A stretch of 64,000 bases of DNA from Magnolia sinica. Taxonomy: Eukaryota > Streptophyta > Magnoliopsida > Magnoliales > Magnoliaceae. Both the position numbers and the translations under genes were made by a program. The stretch is taken from the NCBI RefSeq assembly GCF_029962835.1, contig NC_080588.1, positions 14,092,001 to 14,156,000 of the forward strand, given 5' to 3'. Positions 43,947 through 54,398 of this stretch are shown here, one piece after another (the stretch's first letter is position 1; every line of letters begins with the position of its first letter). The notes under the pieces are model-generated. The model was not told the origin of the DNA. It searched no databases and saw nothing but the letters and a program-made list of their open reading frames with translations.

Positions 43947-44764
43947 GTAAGATTTTGTTTATTGCAATTTCCATGAAATGCTGATTTTTTCGATGATGGA
44001 AAGCCCTTCTTTCCTTTCTTCTATTTCTCAATCTGTCAATTGGATTTTAGCTTCTTTATTCAAGTTGAAAACGGAAATAGGGTTGCTGAGGTAGAAATGA
44101 TTTATTAGAGGTTTTGATATTTAATATATAATTATTGTTAACATGAACTCACTATATATCAGAGATTAAGATATCAAATACGTAGTTACTGTTAACTAAA
44201 ATGAGACGAAATCATTTTTAGATGTCTACCAAACATGACCTAAGACTGGTGATTTAGTTATCCCAAAGAGGAGTTTCATTCCTTACCACTGTAGCGAAAT
44301 CTGAACCAAAAGACAAATATAGAAAGTAGAAAGAAGGGATAAGTGCAGGTGGGAACAGATACAAGCAAAATTAAACTAATTGGATGGTTGCTATGCTTAA
44401 TCAATTTGATTTTCCAGCATGGGGCTTGTTACTCGGGCACTCAGAAACTGTATGAATGGCAAACATCAACTCATATTAAACTAACTAAATGGAAGAACCC
44501 ATTGTCCAAGTCAATGCTCCAAAACAAGACCACTGGAACAATCCTAACCTCTGATTTGTAGACACTTGTTGATGTTTTATTAGGACCATCAGATATTTTT
44601 TATTTTTAACCATCCGATAAATGTCCATCAGATAATCAAACAAGCATAATTTTTCATGTTATATCTAAAGTGAGACCCGTCATCTGTAAAGATCAACTTG
44701 AATTACTTATACGCCACATATAAAATTTCTAAGTAATTCAGAGTTCCTGTAAAGTTCCAAATGG

Positions 44765-45410
44765 TTTTAGTTTCACAGGAGATACTCCATAAGCTGGACC
44801 CTTTCTAAAGGGACTAGAACTTATCTCCAATTGAACTTATTTCTATAATTCTTTTAGTTGTTTAGATAGCTATAATTCCTACAGGTCATTACCAGTTAAT
44901 TGTTAGAATTAGAAATCCACGATCACATGAGATACTAAGGCATTGTAGACCCTTTCTAAAGGAAATAGAAATTTAGAAATCAGAACATCTCCATCATTAA
45001 TAACTTTCATTGAGATATTAAGAATCATTGTATGCTTCTATGAATAGATGTGAATGGAGCTGATTTTATATATAAGTGGCATGTTCGTATGAAGTATGTT
45101 GTGCTACAACTGCCCATGCGGAGTTCTTCTAGATAATCGCTAGATGATTTATATAGATACATTAGTTCATTGATCAATGATAAATCATGAATTGGACAGG
45201 TATATATATTCTCAATTTTGAGTTTACTTTATCATTTCCTTTGTTTGAAACAGGCAATATCATCGCAACAGATAATGACCAAGGATAAAGGAAAAAAAGC
45301 CTATGGTTGGAGAGTCAACCAGGGGAGGTTGTATAAAAATCCGATCAAGACCTTGTATGGAACGGTCAGAGGAACGGACTTCCCTGACCGAGTCGCCGGC
45401 TAGGCGAGCT
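44765..45410 (+). repeat. Segment duplicated in direct orientation at 52,865-54,395
   Basis: Shared strings include 'ggttttagtttcacaggaga' (44,764 and 52,870), 'tagatgtgaatggagctgat' (45,046 and 54,044), 'agtggcatgttcgtatgaag' and 'gataaatcatgaattgg'. They end with the first codons of the gene starting at 45,275. In the second copy about 0.95 kb of other DNA (53,060-54,000) intervenes. Confidence 0.8.
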
Positions 45411-46634
45411 CGTATTCACAGGAGTGCTCCAATTCAAGACCCTCCTCCACCAATCCAACCGGAACAACTGATCCCGCAAGTTCCTCCTCCTCCTGCGAAC
45501 ATGTACGACAAATATCGCGCCTGAAAAATTGTATATGAGAAAAAGGTCGATCGAGCGTGCATCTAGCAGTTTGGGATAACACAGATTTTGGAGAATGTTG
45601 GGTGGAGTAACCTATTAGATTTTGGAGGGATAGTTCGAAATGAGCAAGTGATCATATTTCTATCATATTGTCACATGCCGGTAATGCACCCTCCTTCATT
45701 TCAGGTGACCATTGGAGAGAACTCCACCACCATTAATACTGGGGTAGTTGCACAGCTTTTAGGGATTTCAATCACAGCTCGAGGCTTAACTGATCATGAC
45801 ATCGATGACCCAGTTGTACGGATAGAAATGACGAAGAATTTTTGTAGCAGTCAGCCGTGGAATAAGGGTAATGCACTGAGAGTAACGCACCTGGAAGCCA
45901 AGTACAAGGTGCTACACAATATCTTCTGCTTGAACGTTTATCCGAGGGACTCAAACAGATCTGACATTACTTCGTATATGTTAGACATTCTATACAGCAT
46001 CTATCATGGTATTCCTCTGTGTCTGCCCACCATCATTACTTAAATAATCGCCGACAGCATAGCGACCATGAGAAGCACATGCATTCCATTCCCACACCTA
46101 CTATGTTTACTCTCCCGTCATGTTGGCCTGATGCCCACCACAGACCGACCCAGACCTGTGAAAATGTTTACACAAAACAACATCAAGCGCATGAAACTGG
46201 GGACGAAAGGGGCATCGGCATCAGTGAGGCGCATTGAAGTTTTGATGGGAGAGACATAAGTAGAGGCTGCAGAGACGGACGAGGCTGAGACAGAGGCGGT
46301 CGACACCGACTATCCTATGGAGGGAGAGCAGCATGAGGTGCCACAACCCTCATATGGTTATACTAGTCGAAGGATACCATACCACAACCGCAGGGCATAT
46401 ATTGTTAGGCACATGGATGAGCAGGATAGACGACTGACACGACTGGAGCGATTTTCTGAGGCCATCCAGAATAGTATCGACTGGGTCGAGCGTAAAATTG
46501 ACAACCTTATTGCACAATCACCTACCGGCGTGATGATGTCGCTCCACCAGTTGGTGGTCCGTTCAGCTAAACTGGATTTACTCATGTCTGTTGTCTTGTG
46601 CATCAAGTATCTTTTTAGGATGTCAAGCCTATAG
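45275..46634 (+). pseudogene. Putative plant transposon protein-like gene of the MULE
   Basis: The ATG at 45,275 gives MTKDKGKK. One extra A in a run of seven (compare 54,285, which has six) shifts the frame at once. From 45,303 a single frame runs to TAG 46,632-46,634 with four internal stops. It begins with a basic region (RSRPCMERSEERTS) and a proline-rich linker (PPPPIQPEQLIPQVPPPP). A globular part follows (VTIGENSTTINTGVVAQLLG, LEAKYKVLHNIFCLNVYP, DITSYMLDILYSIYHGIP) that resembles the 'putative plant transposon protein' family (PF20167). It ends in an acidic stretch and an Arg-rich coiled coil (MDEQDRRLTRLERFSEAIQ). The family assignment is from pattern memory, and the function is unknown. 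Confidence 0.65.
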
Positions 46635-47119
46635 GATATTATTTTTAAATTATTTCTTTAGATCATGGGGTGAATTTTACTTTGACTGATGAAGGGGACA
46701 TTGATTTTAGTGCCCAAACTTGGGGTACTTATTTTGATTACAGTATGTGGTGTTATGCTGAAATTTTTTTATGCACTTCATGTTATGTTGCATGTTCTCA
46801 ATTTCATTTACCTTTCAAATGTTGATGGATTTCACCGGTGTGCATTACGTCACGACAATCTCGCTCCTAGATTGAGCGATATGACGTGATGATGAAACCT
46901 GATTGATTGAGTTTTTCCAAGTTTGTATAATATGATTTGATTAGACAGTTTTGCAGTTTTCTCATTGAAAAATTGTTGTACTGGGGGTGTTGAATTTGCA
47001 GTTTTGCAGTTTGTTGGAAATTACTTTGGTACGCAGGTTGTTGGAAATTACTCATAAATTGAATATGTGATACAATTACAAACTATGTATTATCCAAAGT
47101 ACATAAATTACATGATATG
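46635..47119. other. Spacer between convergent MULE genes
   Basis: AT-rich and non-coding. It includes a repeated 'ttgcagttttgcagtt'/'gttggaaattact' motif near 46,950-47,050. It probably holds the 3' ends of both convergent transcripts. Confidence 0.4.
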
Positions 47120-49522
47120 CTATACACCAGGTATGGGAAACTTGCACGACCAACGATTATGCCTGGTTTGTTTGCATCGCCCACACTTGACTGTCTTCGA
47201 TTCCTCTTCACGCGATGGAATTCTAAACTTTTTGGGTCTTCCAGCTAACCTCCTCTGCCTTGGGGGTTTAATCTGCGCATAATACTCCTTCATCCCCGCT
47301 GAAATTTTTCAGTCGCTATTGTCGCGTACTGGATACACCGATTCACTATACGTGGCCAGGTAATTATGCGCCGTGTAGAATGGGAAGCAGTATGAGTAGT
47401 GAAGAAGATTGTAGTTTATGCAGGCTGACAAGACATGCATACAAGGGTAGCCCTTCACGCCAAACTCACGACATGTACATGAAAACTCACTGAGCTTCAC
47501 CGTATCGTTATAATCTCCAACAACATAGTACTCATCTCGAGAAATAGCATGGCAGCGAAGATCTCGAGCCTTCTGCACGATATCCTTTAACTATTTCTCT
47601 GCCCATGGTGTCAAAGGACCAATAAATGATGCTGCAGATTCTCGTCTCTTGTAAAATAATTCTTGTATCTTCAACATTACAGCCTCTATCAATTTCGTAA
47701 CGGGGTATTCGCGTGCTTCTTTGAAAAGGGCATTAACGCACTCAGAAATGTTTGTCGTGACCAAGTTGAATCTTTGGCCTGGAAAGTGCGAAGATGCCCA
47801 TCTCTTGTACTCGATTTCTGTCAACCATGCATGTACTGGGGGATTGGCCATTTCGATATCATGCATAAGTTTTTCAAATTCGGCCCGCCTGCAAGTCTTC
47901 ACAGCCCTCCAGTAATACATCTCCAATGACTTGTCCTTAAAAGTATCCACCAAGTTTCTTTAGATTTGGTACGCGCAATACCCATGGATTGCATGCGGGA
48001 AGACTTGGGGAACCTCTTTCATTAGACCTTTATGTCGGTCAGATATAATGACAAGACCCTCCGTAGACTATAACATATCGTTAAGGTACATAAGGAGCCA
48101 ATTTCAACTACTGTTGTTCTCTGATTCCCCGATGCCAAACGCAACTGGAAATATATGATTGTCCCCATCTAAAGCTGTGGCGATGAATAGTACACCCTTG
48201 TATTTGCCCTTTAAGTGTGTCCCATCAATGGCCAATACCCTCTGTAATGATTTTTGAAAACTTCAAATGCATTGTCCGAGAGCTACAAAACATCTCTCAA
48301 ACCTGCAAGTCTATTGGTTAACAAGCACGGCAGTAACTGTCCCTGGGTTGGCTCTCCTCAACTCATGTAAATACAACGAGAGTTGATTGTAGGAGTCTTC
48401 GTAAGACCCCATCACATGATTAATTGTAAGCTCCCTTGCTTTCCATGCCTTCTAGTAACTAATACGAATATTATATTTCTCTTGCATGGCGAGGATAATA
48501 TCACGTGGCCTCAACCCTAGGCGTTGGTCAATGCGGCTAATAACTAGATCACACACTAGCTTACTGCTGGCTTGCCGGTGATCACTCTTCATCCATGCCA
48601 TGCCGCACGTGTGTTTTGATGTATAAGTCCATATTTTAAATATACCCGTATCATTCACCTGAGATGCATGAACTCTCCATTCGCATGCATCTTCGAAGCA
48701 CACCACGGTAAATCGCCTAGAATTTGAGTATATTACTCTATACTGGAAATTATTCCAAATGGCAAATTGGCTCAACACATACTAGCACCAACTCTTGTCC
48801 TTAAATGTTTTCCCAACAGCTATATCGATCGATCCACATAACAAATCAGTATATTCTGGCATTTTTGCATTTGTGAGTACATCATCATCAAACAGCGCGA
48901 TAACTTGACGAGTCATGAGGTTTGATGATTTGGAGAGGTCTAGAAGCAGAATGTCGCTTACACGCACAGATGGGATGGTGGATGATGATGGCAGATCTGC
49001 TGTTGATGCTAATGGCAGTGTCTTGTATTCATAATTGATGTTATTGTCAAGTGCACCACTGACTTGGCTAGTCACAACGTTTGATGTTTGCGGCGGCTCG
49101 AGCAATTGATCATTACTTATTACCACTTGTAATGGAGAAGGATTGTATTTGAATTCCACACCATACTCTTCAGCCACACTATCCACATATGTTGTGGTAT
49201 TAATGTGTTAGATTGTTTCAATGACTAACGGGATGAATTTTTCTGAATGCTCAAACTAGTAAGACAAGAACTCTCTGACATCATCGTCGTCTTTAATTTC
49301 GATTGGAGGCATTGATTCATTAGTGCAAGGATTCAATACTTTCATCCTAATATCACAATCTTCTAGTCTGCTCTTAATAATCTTGTAAATTCTAGATCGA
49401 AGCTCCTCATACATAGTCTCCAGACGTAGCGTCATTTGTTTTGATGTTCCACCCATGTATGAGTATTGTTTGTTTTCAAATTCTAACTCCCCGCCAAAAG
49501 AGTACATGATTTTTGCAGCCAT
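47120..49522 (-). pseudogene. MURA-type Mutator transposase, one frame with 11 internal stops
   Basis: From ATG 49,522 to TAG 47,120 is 801 codons in one unshifted frame. Domains in order: N-terminal (SFGGELEFENKQYSYMGG, PB1-like); MuDR DNA-binding domain (FAIWNNFQYRVIYSNSRR, VCFEDACEWRVHAS, TSKHTCG); MULE DDE catalytic core (AIDGTHLKGKYKGVLFIATA, VIISDRHKGL); SWIM finger (CTCREFGVKGYPCMH); and a C-terminal CCHC knuckle (CGRCKQTRHNRWSC). Internal stops occur at 49,256, ~49,208, 48,782, 48,452, five between about 48,320 and 47,965, 47,591 and 47,309. All are one transition away from Gln, Arg or Trp codons. An acceptor-like 'ggttttcag' just before the ATG suggests a leader intron. An intact enzyme would bind the TIRs and catalyse cut-and-paste transposition. 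Confidence 0.92.
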
Positions 49523-49754
49523 TATCTGAAAACCAATACAATGACACATTATCAGTGAATCGTAAATCAATGGAACCTTGCCATATGACAAAACTCAATT
49601 AAATAATGAAGGACCGACAGCTCAATTTCTATTATAGATAAGGATGATAAAGAGCTTAAGGAAATGAACAGTAAGCTACGCGTTTTTATTTCAAAAAAAA
49701 AAAATAACCAGATCTTATATAGATTAGGCCTTCATCGTTAACGAATGGTTTCAA

Positions 49755-50333
49755 GTGGTATTGAGTTGGCCAAATGATAAATTGAGCGACCATATCATGA
49801 TATTGATGTGGCAAACGATATTTCAAGCGAGCATACCGCGATATTGAGTTGAGAAAACATTTCTTCGAGCGAGCATAACATGATATTGAGCGGGGCAAAC
49901 GATAAATTGAGCGAGCATTGCATTGATATTGAATGGGCAAACTGTAAATTGAGCAAGCATAGGATAATATTGAGCTAGGCAAACATTAAATTGAGCAATC
50001 CTAGCATGAAATTTATCGAGGCAAACATTAAATTGAGATTATCTACCATGAAATTAAGCTGGACAAACATTAAATTGAGCGATCCTTACATGAAATTTAT
50101 CGAGTGGGGTAAACTGGAAATTGAGCGGGGCAAATTGGAAATTCAGCAGGGCAAACATGAAATTGAGCGGGGCAAACATGAAATTGAGCAGGGCAAACTG
50201 GAAATTGAGCAGGGCAAACATGAAATTTAGCTGGACAAGCATGAAATTGAGCGGGGCAAACTAGAAATTGAGGGGGGCAAACATGAAATTCAGCAGGGCA
50301 AGCATGAAATTCAGCGGGATAAGCATAAAATTG
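49755..50333 (-). repeat. ~21-bp tandem array 4 (AGCGGGGCAAA orientation)
   Basis: The reverse complement of the unit in the left-arm arrays. The first half has diverged, longer units ('gagcgagcataacatgatat'). The second half (50,106-50,333) is canonical. 49,760-50,110 is repeated in direct orientation at about 55,080-55,400. It lies upstream of the transposase gene. Confidence 0.9.
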
Positions 50334-50466
50334 GAAGTGAATGGTGACCTCAAGATGGGCCAAATGAGTGAACAAATGTATAGTTGCACAATTGGAACAT
50401 CTGAAATTCAAAGGAATGACAAAAACAATTGATTTACTAATCATTGTACTTTTTCCATATTGCTTC

Positions 50467-50530
50467 AACATGTTGTCATCCACTTGTTGGAGCGGGGCAA
50501 ATAGGAAATTGAACATGTTGTCATCCACTT
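50467..50530 (-). repeat. Single array unit inserted between 19-bp direct repeats
   Basis: AACATGTTGTCATCCACTT occurs at 50,467-50,485 and again at 50,512-50,530. The 26 bp between them contain one array unit (gcggggcaaataggaaattg). The corresponding site in the other arm (42,415-42,433) has the 19-mer once, inverted, and no unit, so the left arm represents the state before insertion. Confidence 0.85.
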
Positions 50531-50648
50531 ATTCCAGCTGAATTACCTAAAAAGTAAAAAGTGTTATTTGGGCAATTTGTTCTTTAAGAAAATATTTTTG
50601 ACACCCTCTATGATAAATTCCACTAATTACTAGTCCTTACAATTGCAG

Positions 50649-51212
50649 CTGCATTGAATCACGGAGACATGGATGATTTTCTTGCTTTGAGAATGATTAT
50701 CTGTGGAATTCCTCTTGATGAACCGTATTTGAAAGCTCATTTGTCAGTGCTAATGAGAGAAGAATTGAAAAGTCTCAAGGGAGGAAGGCTTCTTGTCAGT
50801 GAGTGTTACTATTTTATGGGAATTGCAGATCCGACTGGAATGCTAAAAGCTATTGAAGTTTGTGTTAATCTGTTTGTAATTTTGTTGCTATATTACTCTG
50901 TTTATGTGATTCCTCTGATTGTTTAAAACTAATGTGATATGTTTGCATTTGTTATCTAATTAACATTTCCATGCTTTATTTCTCACTAAAATACCGAGAG
51001 AATGCGCAAATCTCAAGAAATATATTAGTATATAAGGCTCCTGAACTACACTTTGGAGATATCCATGTTGTCACTGCGACTTACATCGGAGATTTGATAA
51101 ATGTTGTTGGAAATTCTAAATATGTTATTTTCTTTCCAACCAAAGGGCCGCGATCATTGGCAGATGAGATGGCGAATAGTGATTCTGATGGGGACATGTA
51201 CTGGTTTTAAGA
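50649..51212 (+). pseudogene. Captured RNA-dependent RNA polymerase fragment (gamma-type RDR), right-arm copy
   Basis: After an acceptor (ttacaattgcag, ending at 50,648), exon-like sequence encodes DDFLALRMIICGIPLDEPYL, then EELKSLKGGRLLVSECYYFMG and ADPTGMLKAIEVCV. A ~130-bp intron-like gap follows. The second block (about 50,990-51,212) encodes NILVYKAPELHFGDIHVV, TATYIGDLINVVGNSKYVIF, FPTKGPRSLADEMANSD and DSDGDMYW. The last is the catalytic DxDGD loop of RDR enzymes. RDR3/4/5-type enzymes carry DFDGD, and here Phe is Ser. Only a small part of the ~1000-residue enzyme is present, with intron traces. This indicates capture of host genomic DNA rather than cDNA. Confidence 0.85.
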
Positions 51213-51515
51213 AATCCAGAGGTTCGTAACCATTCCCTATTAGTTTATTAAGTAACATATGTTAGCACAAGTCTTTCTCAATATCACTCATTTTGGCACT
51301 TGATTTTTTCATGTTAATTAATTGGTGGACATGAACATGTTATTTCATTAACAAGTACATGAGTTCCTCATTATATTAGTAAAATATTAAGTTTCCTCGT
51401 ATGTCTTAGATAAAAAATGCCTAATTGTTCTTTTCTCAAGTGTATTATTTAGGAATCTTTTTTTCGTTGGAAGGATTTTCACAAGAATTAAGACAAGATC
51501 TTGGCTAACATAAAG
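51213..51515. other. Spacer after the RDR fragment
   Basis: AT-rich and non-coding. It may be captured RDR intron sequence, as it directly follows the catalytic exon, but nothing in it identifies it. Confidence 0.35.
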
Positions 51516-52515
51516 GAGCGGGGCAAACATGAAATTGAGCGGGGCAAACTAGAAATTGAGCGGGGCAAACTATAAAATCAGCGGGGCAAACTATAAAATC
51601 AGCGGGGCAACCTAGAAAATTAGTGGGGGAAACATGAAATTGAGCAGGGCAAACTAGAAATTCTGCGAGGGAAACATTAAATTGAGCGGGGCAAACTAGA
51701 AATTCAGCAGGGCAAACTTGAAATTCAGCAGGGCAAACTTGAATTTGAGCAGACAAAATAGAAATTCAGCAGGGTAAACAATAAATTCAACGCGGGAAAG
51801 TTGCATTTGAGCGGGGCAAACTACAAAATCAGTGGGGCAAATTAGGAAATCAGCGAGGCAAACATGAAATTGAGCTGGGGGAAACATTAAATTCAGCGGG
51901 GCAAACTAGAAATTTTGCGGGGGAAACATTAAATTGAGTGGGGCAAACTAGAAATTCAGCTGGGCAAACTTGAATTTCAGCGGGGCAAACTTGAATTTGA
52001 GCAGGGCAAACTAGAATTTGAGTGGGCAAAATAGAAATTTAGCGGGGCAAACAACAAATTCAGTGGGGGAAAGTTGCATTTGAGCGGGGCAAACTACAAA
52101 ATCAACGGGGCAAACTAGGAAATCAGTGAAGCAAACATGAAATTGAGCGAGGAAAACATCAAATTCAGTGGGGCAAACTAGAAATTCTGCGGGGGAAACA
52201 TTAAATTGAGTGGGGTAAACTAGAAATTCAGCAAGGCAAACTAGAAATTTAGCGGTGCAAACTTGAATTTCAGCAAGGGAAACTTGAATTTGAGCGGGGC
52301 AAACTTGAAATTCAGAGGGGCAAACTTGAATTTGAGCGGGAAAAATAGAAATTCAGTGGGGCAAACAACAAATTCAGCAGGGAAAAGTTGCATTTGAGTG
52401 GGGCAAACTACAAAATCAGCGGGGCAAACTACAAAATCAGCGAGGCAAACATGAAATTGAGTGGGGGAAACATGAAATTCATTGGGGCAAACTAGAAAAT
52501 CAGTGGTGCAAACTT
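51516..52515 (-). repeat. ~21-bp tandem array 5
   Basis: A 1.0-kb array in AGCGGGGCAAA orientation, the mirror of left-arm array 2. It contains a higher-order pattern: the block from about 51,600 to 51,890 (tagtgggggaaacatgaaat ... aaagttgcatttgagcgggg) recurs near 51,900-52,180 and 52,190-52,480, so a ~290-bp higher-order unit is repeated. Confidence 0.93.
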
Positions 52516-52720
52516 AACAGATAATTTCATGGATTGAGCCCAAAAAACTAAACGTATGCAATGTTCAAATAGACCACACCACATAAAAATTTTGAATTGA
52601 ACTTCTCATGTTGATCATTTCTTAGAGGCCACAGAAGTTTTGGATCAAGCTTATAATTGTATTTTCTATTAATCCATGTCTATATGATCTTATGAATAGG
52701 TTTAATAACAAACAAACATT
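52516..52720. repeat. Right-arm inverted copy of the spacer at 37,224-37,440
   Basis: Contains 'agataatttcatggattgag', 'cttagaggccacagaagttt', 'tggatcaagcttataattg' and 'tgaataggtttaataacaaa', each present in reverse complement in the left arm. It begins exactly where array 5 ends. Confidence 0.85.
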
Positions 52721-52864
52721 GGAAAAGAAGTCTTGATAACTAAGTACCTTGCATTATATGAAAAGCATGATAAGAAATGTTAAACAAATCTTGAAGCATT
52801 AATCTCAACGAGGCCTAAGTAGAGAAAAGAGGGAGAGCTAGTCTCAGCCAAAGAAGAAAAGCTC

Positions 52865-54398
52865 CAAATGGTTTTAGTTTCACAGGAGATACCCCAAAAG
52901 CTGGACTCTTCTCCAAATTGTTATATTAATCTATGACTAATAGGACTATTCTATTGTTATGTTAATCTAACAAGTTACTTTCAACAAATTGGAAATCATT
53001 TATCAACAGAATTTTATCTTCCAATTGAACTTATTTATATAACTCTTTTAGTTGTTTAGATAGCTGAAATCATTTAGTTATTTGCAATCTGATTTTGTTT
53101 TGTGAGTCTTTTTTGGAATTGGTATAATGTTGTTTGGTTTGTGCTTGGTGTTTTTATGCTGGGTTTGTGGGGATGGGACGGTTTGAGTGAGGGTCAATGT
53201 CAAAGGCCATCTGTTTTGGTTGTTGATTCTGAATCTGATTTCTTCGGTGGGTGTGTTTTAGAAATGTTGTTTCATATTGGGTTTGTTTGGTTTTTGATAT
53301 GGGATAATTCTTTTAGTTGCTAGGGACAAGCAAATTGAGTCATGTTTTCCATTTCTACATTCTGAATTTAAGGTCTTCTATCTTTCTAGTCTCTCTTTTT
53401 TTGGGTTGTCTTTGGTTACATTATCCAATTGGATTGCAACCATCTGTCAAATAAAGTGGAAATAACCAGATTGTAGTTTCCTTCCTTGGCATTCTTATTT
53501 AGGATGGATTTTTGAATCCTTATATTACTTTCAAGTTAGACATGATAGGGACAACTACAATTTGAGGGTCATTACCCCATATGAATACCATGAGCAGCAA
53601 TTAACTTTCCCATTCATCTTGATTAAATTAAAGGCTCGCAATTCAATTCTATTATGCATCTAAATGAAGCCTCAGCTCAATCAGTATGTCTAGAATATGT
53701 TAGTTGACTATGGCAAGGTTTCTTGTTGGGGTTCCAAGATGATTAGTTCTTCTGTTATTCCTTTCTTTTAATGAGTGTTTCAAGTTTGTCGATTAATGTC
53801 GGGAGTTGGGACAAATATTAAAATGATTTGCATGATGAGAGCTGTTTGGACTTGATGTTTTTATTAACGAGGCTTAACTGAGATATCCTTTACTGTTTCT
53901 AACTGGAAGATGTCCTTTGCATTATAATGTGCATGGACAAAAGAAACTGAGCTACTGAGATTGTAAAAAGGGGACATACCTCAAGCATGACTCTTAATAA
54001 TTTTCAATGAGACTGCCAGATTCATTTTATGCATGTGTGAATAGATGTGAATGGAGCTGATTTCATATAGAAGTGGCATGTTCGTATGAAGTATGGTATG
54101 GTACCACGAGTTGTACTACAATTGCTCATGCAGAGTTCTTCACTTAATCGTTAGATGATTTATATAGATACATCAGTTCACTGTTCAATGATAAATCATG
54201 AATTGGCTAGATATATATAGATTTTTTGAGTTTAGTTTATCATTTCTTTTGTTTGTAACAGGAACTATCATCGCAACAGTCATAATGCCTAAGGATAAAG
54301 GAAAAAAGGCTATGGCTGGAGAGTCATCAAGGGGGGATCGTACGAAACTCCGATCAAGACATAGATTGAAACGGGCAGAGGAACAGACTTCCCCTACT
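52865..54398 (+). repeat. Second, expanded copy of the 44,765-45,410 segment, with a truncated gene start
   Basis: Carries the same leader strings, the acceptor (gtttgtaacag) and ATG 54,285 (MPKDKGKKAMAGESSRGDR, then RHRLKRAEEQTSPT). It then runs directly into array 6, so the frame continues as heptapeptide repeats until 54,494. The inserted stretch 53,060-54,000 has T-rich, intron-like composition and no recognised gene. Confidence 0.75.

Noticed and set aside
51516-52515. CRISPR-like array
   Set aside because: The units are head-to-tail with no unique spacers, are degenerate, and lie in a plant nuclear transposon. This is a minisatellite.
53102-53323. 73-aa hydrophobic frame (MSLFWNWYNVVWF...)
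   Set aside because: T/G-rich, intron-like DNA within the MULE right arm. No conserved motif is seen. It may be captured intron sequence, but this cannot be shown.
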